In this document: piece by piece, positions 41,085 through 49,286 of the stretch
Numbering within the stretch: the first letter of the stretch is position 1
How the letters are laid out: each line of letters opens with the position of its first letter
The notes under the pieces: model-generated
What the model saw: the letters and a program-made list of their open reading frames with translations, nothing else
The model's database searches: none
Told to the model about the DNA's origin: nothing
Translations under genes and position numbers: made by a program
DNA from: Polyangium sp. y55x31
GTDB taxonomy: Bacteria > Myxococcota_A > Polyangia > Polyangiales > Polyangiaceae
Direction of reading: 5' to 3'
Assembly (NCBI RefSeq): GCF_029946505.1
Contig: NZ_JARZHG010000010.1
Location: 62,001 to 126,000 of the forward strand
Length of the DNA stretch: 64,000 nucleotides

Positions 41085-41427
41085 GGCCGCCGCGCCGGGG
41101 CGCTGCCCCGGGCCCCGCGGGGGCTGTTCGCCCCTCGACCCGAACCAGGGCAAGCCCTGGACCTTTTGGGGAAGAACTGCGCGGTGCGCAGTTCTTCCCG
41201 CAGGCCGGTGGCAAGACCATGAAGGTCGTCGCACGCAGCGACACGTTGCGGGTTGAAACGCCAGCGCCGCTGCCTTGGTTGGCAGGGTCGTCGCCGGTCT
41301 TGACCAGGCCTGTTCGATGAACTGCGCATCGCGCAGTTCATCGACCCCGGGTCCAGCGCTTGCGCTGGTCCGGGTGCAGGGGCGGACAGCCCCTGCTGGG
41401 GCCTGGGGCAACGCCCCAGCGACGCGG
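41085..41427 (-). repeat. Dispersed multi-hairpin element, copy 4 (inverted)
   Basis: About 343 bp in opposite orientation to copies 1-3, filling the gap between the convergent PAS-STAS and NlpC/P60 genes almost end to end. Paired stem changes: the long stem is GGAAGAACTGCGC instead of GGAAAAACTGCGC in both arms; the outer hairpin reads CTGGGGC/GCCCCAG. The centre holds the same conserved words GGTCAAGACC, CGGCGACGACCCTGCCA and ATGGTCTTGCCACCGGCCTG (on the minus strand). Confidence 0.92.
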
Positions 41428-42294
41428 TCACCAGCCGGCGCGGCGGATCGCCTTGTACGACGACGAGGCCGTGCGCAGGCCGTAAACGCAGCCGGCGGAG
41501 CAGCCTTTGCACTCGTAGGCGTACATCGAGCCCCAGCCGTCGCCCTTCTCGAAGAGGATGATGTGGCCGGCGCCGCCCGAGTTGTAGACCAGGGCGTCGG
41601 CGGGCTTCACGTTCGAGCGCGAGACCGTCGACCAGTTCGATGAGTCCTTAACGAAGTGGATCGTGCCGTACGGGTGCGAGTCTACCGTGATGTCGTCGTT
41701 CGACGAGGGGACCTTCCATGCCTTGGCGACGAAGCCCGAACAGTCTGCGCCGTACGAGCCGCTGTGCGAGCAGCTCGGGCAGCTCCCGGAGCAGGAGCCC
41801 TTCGTCGATGAGGTCGGCCCTTCCGACTTCCAGCGGCCGTGACCCCACCAATAGGAGAAGCCCTTCACCGACTTGCCGCGGTTGATGGCGCCTTGCTGCG
41901 CGGGGGTCAGGTCGCTCGTGCCGCCGCCGCCCGCGGAGACTGTCGTGTAATACTTGCCGGAGCTCCAGCCGACCGTGCCGTCGTGCTTGATCTTGTAAAA
42001 CCCGTTCTTCGGGTCCGCGGCCTCGACTGTGACCTTTGCGCCCGTGGGCACGACGTGCAGGACCGAATAGGTCGTCCCGGGGCCGGTGCGGAGGTTGACG
42101 TCCGTCGTCGATTTGAGGGTCGTGCCGACGGCGATCGTGCCGGCCACGCCTTCGCTGGTCGAGCCGAGATCCTCGTTGGCGCCGATGAGCTCCTCGGACG
42201 AGTCGTCTCCGGAGCATGCGGGGAGCATGCCCATTCCGAGGGCGATGGCGGCGGCTGCAATCGACAGCGACATGCGGCGAGCGTTGGTCTTCAT
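41428..42294 (-). CDS. SH3b-NlpC/P60-like lipoprotein (cell wall hydrolase)
   Basis: 288 residues. Signal peptide and lipobox LPACSG (Cys27), a linker, a bacterial SH3 domain (~53-118, STTDVNLRTGPGTTYSVLHVVPTGAKVTV) and an NlpC/P60-type domain with the catalytic Cys185 (GADCSGFVAKAW) and His244 (GAGHIILFE). A Cys/Ser-rich loop (~168-180) lies before the active Cys. Such enzymes cut gamma-D-Glu-diaminopimelate or other peptide bonds of peptidoglycan. ATG 42294. Divergent from the gene at 42584. Confidence 0.85.
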   Translation of the reverse strand: MKTNARRMSLSIAAAAIALGMGMLPACSGDDSSEELIGANEDLGSTSEGVAGTIAVGTTLKSTTDVNLRTGPGTTYSVLHVVPTGAKVTVEAADPKNGFYKIKHDGTVGWSSGKYYTTVSAGGGGTSDLTPAQQGAINRGKSVKGFSYWWGHGRWKSEGPTSSTKGSCSGSCPSCSHSGSYGADCSGFVAKAWKVPSSNDDITVDSHPYGTIHFVKDSSNWSTVSRSNVKPADALVYNSGGAGHIILFEKGDGWGSMYAYECKGCSAGCVYGLRTASSSYKAIRRAGW

Positions 42295-42505
42295 TGGGCT
42301 TTGGCTCCTGGACGTGGAAAGGCCATTGTACAAGCCCCGTGCCAGACGCGTCCATGGCCTCGCAGCGGGGTTTTCCTCGTCCAATCTCACAACTACGAGA
42401 GAAAACTTCGACGTTGATGGAACCACGCGGGGTGACGTAAGCCGACTTGGCGTCCTGCGCGGTGGCCCTCGAATTCCCGGGTTGGATCCATCTTTCCCCA
42501 CCGGG

Positions 42506-42523
42506 TGGATCTTTTTTGATCCA
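42506..42523. promoter_or_regulatory. T-rich palindrome in divergent region
   Basis: TGGATC-TTTTTT-GATCCA, perfect 6-bp arms, 61 bases upstream of the 42584 gene. A related TTGGATCCA lies at 42482-42490. Could be an operator or a terminator-like hairpin; the 289-bp gap holds no gene. Confidence 0.3.
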
Positions 42524-42583
42524 GCCTGCTTGGTGTTTGGCGCGGGCTTTTCCTTGCGTGTGCGGCTCTGGTAGAACGGGCCC

Positions 42584-43678
42584 ATGCGCAAGAACCGGGT
42601 GGTGGCGCTCGTGGCCGTCGTCGCCGCAGTCGCCGCGGGTGTGGTGGTGGCGCGCGGGTGCTCCGGCGACGGGACGTCGAAGGAGGCGCGACCGGCGACC
42701 TCGAACGGCGAGAAGCCGGCGTCGGGGCGCTCGCCGGAGGATACGCCGCGGGCCATGGGCTCGGCGGTGGCCATCGTGGTGGACGCGTCGGCGCCGCAAC
42801 CCGAGAAGGGGCCGGAGGTCGTGTTCTCGGCGACGTGGGGCGGGACGCGAATGAACGAGCTCGGCCGTTCGCGCCCGCAGGAAGCGAACCCCGAGGCGCC
42901 GATGAGCCTGGCGATGGACGCCAAAGGCAACATGTTCGTGCTCGATCAGGTCAATGGCCGGGTCGTGCGTGTCGGGCCGGACGGCAAGCCCGAGTCCGTG
43001 ATCCCGTTGAAGGAGCAAGAAGCGGCGCAGGACATGGCCGTGACCGACGACGGCAAGGTCGCGGTGCTGGATCGATTCAACAGCAAATCGGTCGTGATGT
43101 ACGACGAAAAGGGCGACGTGCTCGGCGAGGTGCCGCTCGAGGGCGAAGGGCTCGAAGAGCTCGGGTTCGTCACCGGGGTGTTCGTCGACGGCAAGGACGT
43201 GTACGTCGAAAAGGAACACGGGCCGCTGCTCAGGATCGGGACGACGGACGGGCAGCCGGCGGATCGCACGGAGGTGCCGGGACGGCCGACGCGTGACGGG
43301 CTGAGCTACATCAAAGCCGGGATCATCGAGCCCGAGGCCGGGCGGATGTACATTTCATCGGTGGATCGGGCGACGATGCAACACCGGTTCACGCGCGAGC
43401 TCCGGCAAGGCAGCGAGATCCGCGGGATCTTGTTGCTCGACACGGACAAGACCGGGACCATTTATCTGGCCACGTTGCTCGTGCAGAATGGTGAGGAGTC
43501 GGTGGTGCTTTCGTGCCACGAGCCGCTCAAGGGCATCCCGACGGGGACGGCGGTCCTGCCGGTGAATACGATGCCCGAGGAGACGTTCCGTGACATGGCG
43601 GTGCTCGACGAGGGCGGCGTCGTGTATTCGGTGCGGACCGAGCAGGGCGTGAGCTACCAGAAATACGATTGCCAATGA
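42584..43678 (+). CDS. NHL/beta-propeller-like exported protein
   Basis: 364 residues. The N-terminus is a signal peptide or anchor with VVVARGCSG, which is not a clean lipobox but close. After a charged linker (~35-75) come propeller-like repeats: LAMDAKGNMFVLDQVNGRVVRVGPDGKPESV, MAVTDDGKVAVLDRFNSKSVVMYDEKGD, and similar units to the end. NHL-type propellers bind proteins or ligands outside the cell. The stop overlaps the start of the next gene (ATGA), so the two are coupled. Confidence 0.8.
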   Translation: MRKNRVVALVAVVAAVAAGVVVARGCSGDGTSKEARPATSNGEKPASGRSPEDTPRAMGSAVAIVVDASAPQPEKGPEVVFSATWGGTRMNELGRSRPQEANPEAPMSLAMDAKGNMFVLDQVNGRVVRVGPDGKPESVIPLKEQEAAQDMAVTDDGKVAVLDRFNSKSVVMYDEKGDVLGEVPLEGEGLEELGFVTGVFVDGKDVYVEKEHGPLLRIGTTDGQPADRTEVPGRPTRDGLSYIKAGIIEPEAGRMYISSVDRATMQHRFTRELRQGSEIRGILLLDTDKTGTIYLATLLVQNGEESVVLSCHEPLKGIPTGTAVLPVNTMPEETFRDMAVLDEGGVVYSVRTEQGVSYQKYDCQ

Positions 43679-44622
43679 GCGAGCTGCTTGCCCGTCCCGA
43701 GCCTCGCGTGGTCGTGATCGACGAGCTGCGCCACGTGGAGCTCGAGCCGGGCCCCGGGGTGGGGCCATGGATCCAGGCCGCCGTGAATACGGTGGTCCTC
43801 GCAGGCGTGAGCGCAGGGATTTACGCCGTCGGCAAAGGCGGTCCCTGGTACGTGTTCGGCCTGCCGCTCGTGGGAGCCATTCGAGGCATCGTCATCGCCA
43901 AAAATCTGAGCCCGCTCGGGCACCGCGTGGCCATGCGGATCGAGCCGTGGGGATTCGTGCTCGATCCCGAGGGCAAACAGAAGGTCCTCTCGTGGCCGCG
44001 GATCTCGCAGATCCGGCACCGCACGATCGGGATGAGCGAGGGCTCCGTGGAGATGTTTTTCGTGGAGGTCAAAGGCCGGACGTATCGCGCGGTTTGTCCC
44101 GCGTCGGCGGCGATCACGGTGCTGCCCGTGGCGCTCCCCGGGTACGTCGCGGCGGCGAAGAGGCCGGTGGCGCTCGATCTCGAGGGCGCGGTGTCGATCG
44201 AAGGAACGCGGGCTACGTACGCGGAGCTCTTCGGCCGGGCGCGGCGCATGCTGGAGTCGCCGGAGGGAGCGGCGCAGCTCGGAATGCCGGCGGCGGGGTA
44301 TCGAGGGGTGGCATCACGGACGCCGGGGCACGAGACGGCATCGATCCTGCGCGGCGCGCTCGCGGGGCATCGGCGCGCCGTGGACGAGGGGCCGCTCGCC
44401 GCGATGCTCGCGGCCATGCTGGGGACGCGGGAGCTGCTTTCGGAGGTGCTCACGCTTTGCATGAGCCCGAGCCCGTTCGTCGCGGCCATCGGCAAGGCCG
44501 CGGCGCTCCGGCTCGGCGCGGCCCCGATGCAGCCGGGCGCGGTCGAGGAAGTCTTGCCGTTTCTGCCGGAGGACGAGGTGCGGGCGATCGAGCGATTCGC
44601 GCAAGGCGAGGACGGGAGCTGA
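43675..44622 (+). CDS. Membrane-associated hypothetical protein
   Basis: 315 residues from ATG 43675. The N-terminal part carries two hydrophobic stretches (~35-55, VNTVVLAGVSAGIYAVG and ~60-80, WYVFGLPLVGAIRGIVIA). A cytosolic middle domain follows (RVAMRIEPWGFVLDPEGKQKVLSWPRISQIRHR, PH-like or YcxB-like in pattern) and then a helical C-terminus. No family is named. Coupled by ATGA to the propeller gene upstream. Confidence 0.7.
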   Translation: MSELLARPEPRVVVIDELRHVELEPGPGVGPWIQAAVNTVVLAGVSAGIYAVGKGGPWYVFGLPLVGAIRGIVIAKNLSPLGHRVAMRIEPWGFVLDPEGKQKVLSWPRISQIRHRTIGMSEGSVEMFFVEVKGRTYRAVCPASAAITVLPVALPGYVAAAKRPVALDLEGAVSIEGTRATYAELFGRARRMLESPEGAAQLGMPAAGYRGVASRTPGHETASILRGALAGHRRAVDEGPLAAMLAAMLGTRELLSEVLTLCMSPSPFVAAIGKAAALRLGAAPMQPGAVEEVLPFLPEDEVRAIERFAQGEDGS

Positions 44623-44642
44623 CGCGCAGAGGGGCAGGCGCG

Positions 44643-46571
44643 TCACGCGCGCCGGACGCGCCTCCGCGAGGCAAAGAGGATCCCGAGCGCGAGCATGGAG
44701 AGCGCGGATGCGCTTCCCGTCTGCGGGGATGTCCGGCATCCACAGCCACCCTCCTCGGAGGTTTGGCCGCCGCCTGCGCCGCCGGCACCGCCGATACCAC
44801 CAGCGCCACCTGCGCCGCCGGCACCACCGGCGCCGCCTGCGCCGCCGATACCACCAGCGCCACCTGCGCCGCCGGCACCACCGGCGCCGCCTGCACCACC
44901 AGCGCCGCCGGCACCACCAGCGCCGCCCATACCACCGGCACCACCCGTGCCGCCCATGCCACCGGCGCCGCCCATGCCGCCCATCCCGGTCATGCACGCG
45001 CCGGCTTCACACACGCCGTCCGCGCAGGGCGTTCCATCCACCAGAAAACCGTCCGCGGGACACGCCACGGTTTGCCCGTCGCACGCCTCGGCCACGTCGC
45101 ACACGCCTGCGGACGCACGACACTCGACACCGGCCGACAGCGGCGCGCACGTCCCGTCCACCGCCGCTCCCGCCGCGACGCTGCACGCCTGGCAATCGCC
45201 GGTCGCGCCTCCGCCGCACGCCGTGTCGCAGCAGACGCCGTCCACGCAGAAGCCGCTCGCGCATTCCGCGGAGGCCGCGCACGGATCCCCCAGGCTCGAC
45301 GCAAGGACGAACGCGAAGGCGGCGCCGGCCTTCGAGCCCTTGTCCGCGTCCGTGGGCGCCCCGACGAGCGCCGTATTTCCCGAAAGCGCGAGCGACGAAC
45401 CAAGCTGGTCCCCTGCCCCGCCCTGCACGACGAGCTTCGCCTCCTCGGTCCACGCCCCGCCGCTCCGCACGAACACGTACGCCGAGCCGGCCTCCGCGCC
45501 CTGGTCGCTATCCAGGTACGCCCCCACGAGCGCCGTCTCCCCTTCGATCGCGACGGCCGCGCCGAACTGGTCCCCCGCTGCCCCGTCCTGGGGCAATAAC
45601 TTCGCCTGCTGCGCCCACGTTTGCCCATTCCGCGCGAACACGTACGCCGCGCCGGACTCCGTGCCCTTGTCGTCGTCCCCATACACGCCGACGAGCGCCG
45701 TGTCCCCGGACAGCGCGACCGAATCGCCGAACGCGTCGTTCGCCGCCCCGTCGTTCGCCAAAAGCTTCGCCTGCTCGGTCCAGACGCCGCCGCTCCGCGT
45801 GAACACGTAGGCCGAGCCGGAGAACGATCCCTTGTCGTCGTCCCCGAGCGCGCCCACGAGCGCCGTGTCCCCCGACAGCGCGACCGAATCGCCGAAATAG
45901 TCCTGCAGGGCCCCGTCGCTCGCCAGGAGCTTCGCCTGCTGGGTCCAGACGCCCCCATTCTGCACGAACACGTACGCCGCGCCGCTGCTTTCGCCCTTGT
46001 CGTCCTCCCCATACGCCCCGATGAACGCCGTGTCCCCCGACAGCGCGACCGAATCGCCGAAACAATCACCCGTCGTCCCGTCGCTCGCCACGAGCTTCGC
46101 TTGCTGGGTCCAGACGCCCCCATTCCGCACGAACACGTACGCGGCGCCTGCGCCCTTGCCGAGGGCACCCACGAGCGCCATGTCCCCCGACAGCGCGACC
46201 GCACTGCCGAATTGATCGATCGACGTGCCGTCGTTCGCCACGAGCTTCGCCTGCTCGGTCCAGACGCCGGCGCTCCGCACGAATACGTAGGCCGCGCTGC
46301 CATACCCCCCCACGAGCGCCGTGTCCCCGGAGAGCGCGACCGCCAGACCCACGCGGTGGTTCGCAGCCCCGTCGCTCGCCAGGAGTTTTGCTTGCCGGGT
46401 GGCGACGAGCGAATCGATCCCCACCGGAAGATCCGCCTCCTCTGCCGTCCACGCCGGGGCGATGAAAGGCGCGGGCGCGGTTTCACCGCCGCACCCCGCG
46501 ATCATCAAGCCAAGAGAAAGGACGAGGGCGTGGCGCGGCCACGGCCCGACCTGCAATCGTTCGCCGTTCAT
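44643..46571 (-). CDS. FG-GAP repeat lipoprotein with Gly-rich stalk and MYXO-CTERM-like tail
   Basis: 642 residues. Lipobox MIAGCGG (Cys27), then about eight ~58-residue FG-GAP-like units of the form AKLLASDG...FGDSVALSGDTALVGA...GAAYVFVRNGGVWTQQ. A Cys-rich segment follows (ASAECASGFCVDGVCCDTACGGG), then a long GGAGGAGG stalk (residues ~530-600) and a tail with Cys-Gly-Cys, a hydrophobic span and RRRVRRA, matching the MYXO-CTERM pattern. It should be displayed on the outer surface. The Gly stalk is coded by 9- and 15-bp repeats at 44755-45000, with two nearly identical ~55-bp blocks. Confidence 0.88.
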   Translation of the reverse strand: MNGERLQVGPWPRHALVLSLGLMIAGCGGETAPAPFIAPAWTAEEADLPVGIDSLVATRQAKLLASDGAANHRVGLAVALSGDTALVGGYGSAAYVFVRSAGVWTEQAKLVANDGTSIDQFGSAVALSGDMALVGALGKGAGAAYVFVRNGGVWTQQAKLVASDGTTGDCFGDSVALSGDTAFIGAYGEDDKGESSGAAYVFVQNGGVWTQQAKLLASDGALQDYFGDSVALSGDTALVGALGDDDKGSFSGSAYVFTRSGGVWTEQAKLLANDGAANDAFGDSVALSGDTALVGVYGDDDKGTESGAAYVFARNGQTWAQQAKLLPQDGAAGDQFGAAVAIEGETALVGAYLDSDQGAEAGSAYVFVRSGGAWTEEAKLVVQGGAGDQLGSSLALSGNTALVGAPTDADKGSKAGAAFAFVLASSLGDPCAASAECASGFCVDGVCCDTACGGGATGDCQACSVAAGAAVDGTCAPLSAGVECRASAGVCDVAEACDGQTVACPADGFLVDGTPCADGVCEAGACMTGMGGMGGAGGMGGTGGAGGMGGAGGAGGAGGAGGAGGAGGAGGAGGIGGAGGAGGAGGAGGAGGIGGAGGAGGGQTSEEGGCGCRTSPQTGSASALSMLALGILFASRRRVRRA

Positions 46572-46625
46572 TGCAACGGTATACCTTGTTTGCTGGTTTT
46601 CGTCCCGGTTCGACGTGAGGGTCGG

Positions 46626-47285
46626 TCAGACCTTCTTCCCGTCCGGGCTCCTGTAGGCGCGCAGCATCCGGAGCGAGAGCTCGACGTGCACGTCCGCGAG
46701 CGCGTCGAGCGAGAGCGCCCCCGACGGCTCGTACCAGTACGGAATCCGCACGCCGATCGCCGAGAGCGCCGCGGCCGTCGCCGCTTTGTCCGGCAGGGAA
46801 AATCGTCCCATGGCCACCCCGCGCTCGAGGACCCCGTGGAGGAGCGCCATCGATTGCGCGCGAATCGCGAGCGCCGGTGCCGCGAGCTCGGCCGTCAGGG
46901 CGTAAATCTCTTCGTTGACCACGACCGCCAGGTGCGGATAGGTCGCGTGCACGAGGGCGTGAGCCCGGACGAGCGCGCAGATCTGCTCGATCGGATCGTC
47001 GCACACACCGATGAGCGCCGCCCGCAAGGCGGACGCGTGCACCTCGTGGCCCACGCGGACGAGCTCCGCGAGGACGTGATCCTTCGAAGGAAAATGCGCA
47101 TAGAGCGCGCTCGGCTGCAGATCCAGCGCCTTCGCCAGGTCGCGGACCGAGGTGCCGTGAAAGCCCTCGTTCGCGAAGAACTGCAAGGCGACCTCCAGGA
47201 TGCGCCGCCGCGTCCCATCAGGCACGGAGGACGGCGGGAGGATCGCCTTTGCAGCCCGCAAACGAGAGGCCCTGAGGGAGCTCAT
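46626..47285 (-). CDS. TetR-family transcriptional regulator
   Basis: 219 residues from ATG 47285. The N-terminal HTH (residues ~44-66, GTSVRDLAKALDLQPSALYAHFPSKDHVL) is the classic TetR recognition region; the rest is the helical ligand/dimer domain. A palindrome AACGAACGTTCGTT lies 15 bases upstream of the start and a near-copy precedes the hydrolase at 49151, so it probably controls itself and that gene. Ligand may be an ester, acyl-CoA or aromatic, given the hydrolase and esterase next to it (inference). Confidence 0.9.
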   Translation of the reverse strand: MSSLRASRLRAAKAILPPSSVPDGTRRRILEVALQFFANEGFHGTSVRDLAKALDLQPSALYAHFPSKDHVLAELVRVGHEVHASALRAALIGVCDDPIEQICALVRAHALVHATYPHLAVVVNEEIYALTAELAAPALAIRAQSMALLHGVLERGVAMGRFSLPDKAATAAALSAIGVRIPYWYEPSGALSLDALADVHVELSLRMLRAYRSPDGKKV

Positions 47286-47299
47286 GGCCCGATTGTCGG

Positions 47300-47313
47300 A
47301 ACGAACGTTCGTT
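47300..47313. promoter_or_regulatory. Candidate TetR operator, tetR-proximal copy
   Basis: AACGAACGTTCGTT, a perfect 14-bp palindrome, 15 bases upstream of the tetR start. It shares the form AACGA-N4-TCGTT with the site at 49182-49195. Confidence 0.7.
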
Positions 47314-47332
47314 TCTGTCAACGGGATCGGCA

Positions 47333-48337
47333 TCAGGGATGCGCGTCGAACCAGGCGACGACCTCTTCGGGGCCGGCCGCGAGCCAATCGTGCCCCACGC
47401 CCGGCGCGGTGACGACGCGTGTCTCCTTGCCCTCGGTGACGAGGCGCGCGTTGTACTTCTCCATCGTGCTGATCGGGACGACGAGATCGGCCTCTCCGTG
47501 GAGGAAAAGCGTCGGCGGGTGATCCGCCGGCAGCGCGTCGGGCAGGATGCAAACGGGGCCGCTGCACGTCGCGTAGGACCCGGAGTGAATCGCGAGCGCG
47601 CGGAACTTACCCTGATAGCTGACGGCCATCCGGCTCGTCATGTAGCCGCCGCTCGAGATCCCCGTCGCGTACAGGCGCGACGCGTCGAGCGGGCCGAACG
47701 AGCCCGCGGCGATCGAATCGAAGATCGAGAGCATGAAGTCGTGATCCGGCGCGGTCGACCAGGCGATCGAATACGGGGGGACGTTCGTGTCCCAGAACGT
47801 CGTGCCCTCCGCGTGCGCCTCCGGAGCGAGCACGGCGTACCCTGCGTCGAGCAGCCCCTTGATCGTGAGCGCCAGGTGATAGACCCCGTGCGGTCCATCC
47901 ACGGCGCCCTTGAACATCATCGAAGGACCGTAAAACGACCCCTGGAACAGGAGCACCACGGGAAAACCCTTCGCGGGCGGCGTCCCGAGCGGCACCTGCC
48001 AGGCGACGTCCCGCAGGATCCCCGACTGCGCCGGGATGCTCTGCGTCTCGTAAGGACACGCGACCTCTTGCGGCGAGACCGTACAGCGCGATTCGGCGCT
48101 GCCGCCGCCCGCGCCCCCGGTCCCGGAGCCGCCGGCGCCGCTTCCCCCGACGCCTCCGCCGGAGCCGCCTTCACCCGCGGAACCGCCGCCTCCCCCGACG
48201 CCTCCGCCTCCGCTTCCGCCGACGCCGCTCGTGGAGCTCGTGGCCTCGGGACCTTCGCCGGGCGGCTCGATGTTGATGTTGCATCCGCTCGCGAGGACGA
48301 CGACCGGCACCAGGACACGGAAAACTTCACGTACCAT
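47333..48337 (-). CDS. Secreted esterase/PHB-depolymerase-like lipoprotein
   Basis: 334 residues. Lipobox ASGCN (Cys19), a Gly/Ser/Ala linker (~37-82) with GGGSAGEGG units, then an alpha/beta hydrolase of the LpqC/poly(3-hydroxyalkanoate) depolymerase type. G-I-S228-S-G in ATGISSGGYMTS is the nucleophile elbow; HGEADLVVP supplies the Asp and GVGHDW the His. It would hydrolyse an ester, perhaps a polyester or feruloyl-type substrate, outside the inner membrane. Its start overlaps the end of the upstream hydrolase gene by 11 bases. Confidence 0.86.
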   Translation of the reverse strand: MVREVFRVLVPVVVLASGCNINIEPPGEGPEATSSTSGVGGSGGGGVGGGGGSAGEGGSGGGVGGSGAGGSGTGGAGGGSAESRCTVSPQEVACPYETQSIPAQSGILRDVAWQVPLGTPPAKGFPVVLLFQGSFYGPSMMFKGAVDGPHGVYHLALTIKGLLDAGYAVLAPEAHAEGTTFWDTNVPPYSIAWSTAPDHDFMLSIFDSIAAGSFGPLDASRLYATGISSGGYMTSRMAVSYQGKFRALAIHSGSYATCSGPVCILPDALPADHPPTLFLHGEADLVVPISTMEKYNARLVTEGKETRVVTAPGVGHDWLAAGPEEVVAWFDAHP

Positions 48338-49151
48338 GACAAACCTCCCCGCGTTCGGCCGGCGCCGTCGCCTGCTCGTTCAAGAAATCGAGCAAGAGCC
48401 GGTTGAACGCTTCCGGTTGATCGATCGGCGTGCAATGCCGCGAGTCCGCGACGACGGCGACGCGGGCGCGCGGAATCCGGGCGGCGTAGGCCTGCTTCGC
48501 CGCGACCGGGGTGTAGTCCTGATCCCCCGTGACGACGAGGACCGGGCACCGGATCGTGCCGATCCGCTCGGCCACGCTCCAGCCGAGGATCGCCTTGGTG
48601 GCGGCGCGATACGCGGCCTCGTCGTTTTGCCCGAGGCGCGCGGCGAGCTTCTGGCGCAGTGCCTCCTGATCGGCGCGCGGGAAATTCATCGCGGCGATCT
48701 TCCGGGCAAACCCTCGCACGCCGAGCACGCGTAATGCGACGAGGCGCTGCAGGACCGCGAGGTGCTCGCGCAGGGTGCGCGGCACGAAGGCCGGGGCGCT
48801 GTTCACCACGACGAGCGATCGGACGAGCGAGGGCGCGTCGACGGCGAGCTGAAAGCCGATCATGCCGCCCATCGAGAAGCCGACGACGTGCGCCGGGCCG
48901 AGCGCGAGCTCACGCAGGAGGTGCGCGACGTCGGAGGCGAACGTGGCGATTCGATACGGGCCCGGCGGCTTGCCCGAGCGACCGTGGCCACGCAGGTCGA
49001 CGGTCACGACCGTGTATCGCTCCGCGAGCGTTGGGACCTGCATCTCCCAGTCGAGCAGGCTCGAACCGAGGCCGTGCAAGAGAAGCACGACCTCCCCTCG
49101 TCCCTTTACTTCGTAATAGATCTCACACCCATCGACGTAGATGTGCGGCAT
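48327..49151 (-). CDS. Alpha/beta hydrolase
   Basis: 274 residues, cytosolic. Oxyanion region LLLHGLGSSLLDWE (~24-36), DLRGHGRSG (52-60), nucleophile elbow G91-F-S93-M-G with VVGFSMGGMIGF, acid D in VVTGDQDYTP and base H in VADSRHCTPIDQP. The C-terminus is short. The family includes esterases, lactonases and C-C hydrolases; substrate unknown. ATG 49151. First gene of an operon with the secreted esterase and probably tetR. The operator lies 31-44 bases upstream. Confidence 0.9.
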   Translation of the reverse strand: MPHIYVDGCEIYYEVKGRGEVVLLLHGLGSSLLDWEMQVPTLAERYTVVTVDLRGHGRSGKPPGPYRIATFASDVAHLLRELALGPAHVVGFSMGGMIGFQLAVDAPSLVRSLVVVNSAPAFVPRTLREHLAVLQRLVALRVLGVRGFARKIAAMNFPRADQEALRQKLAARLGQNDEAAYRAATKAILGWSVAERIGTIRCPVLVVTGDQDYTPVAAKQAYAARIPRARVAVVADSRHCTPIDQPEAFNRLLLDFLNEQATAPAERGEVCHGT

Positions 49152-49181
49152 CGTTCGCCTCGAACGCGGTCCGGGTTACTG

Positions 49182-49195
49182 AACGATCGTTCGTT
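49182..49195. promoter_or_regulatory. Candidate TetR operator, hydrolase-proximal copy
   Basis: AACGATCGTTCGTT within CTGAACGA-TCGT-TCGTTCAG (49179-49198), 8-bp arms around four bases, 31 bases upstream of the hydrolase start. It matches the tetR-proximal site except for one base. Confidence 0.7.
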
Positions 49196-49286
49196 CAGAT
49201 CCTGAGTACCAGAGTTACGGCGTGGAAGTCAACAGGCGTTGCAACCGGGCGCACCTCGGGCTCCCGGCCCGGGGTATGCTCGCGCC

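Noticed and set aside
42506-42523. TGGATC-T6-GATCCA as an intrinsic terminator
   Set aside because: The T-run is in the loop, not after the stem, and no gene ends just before it. Kept only as a weak regulatory candidate.
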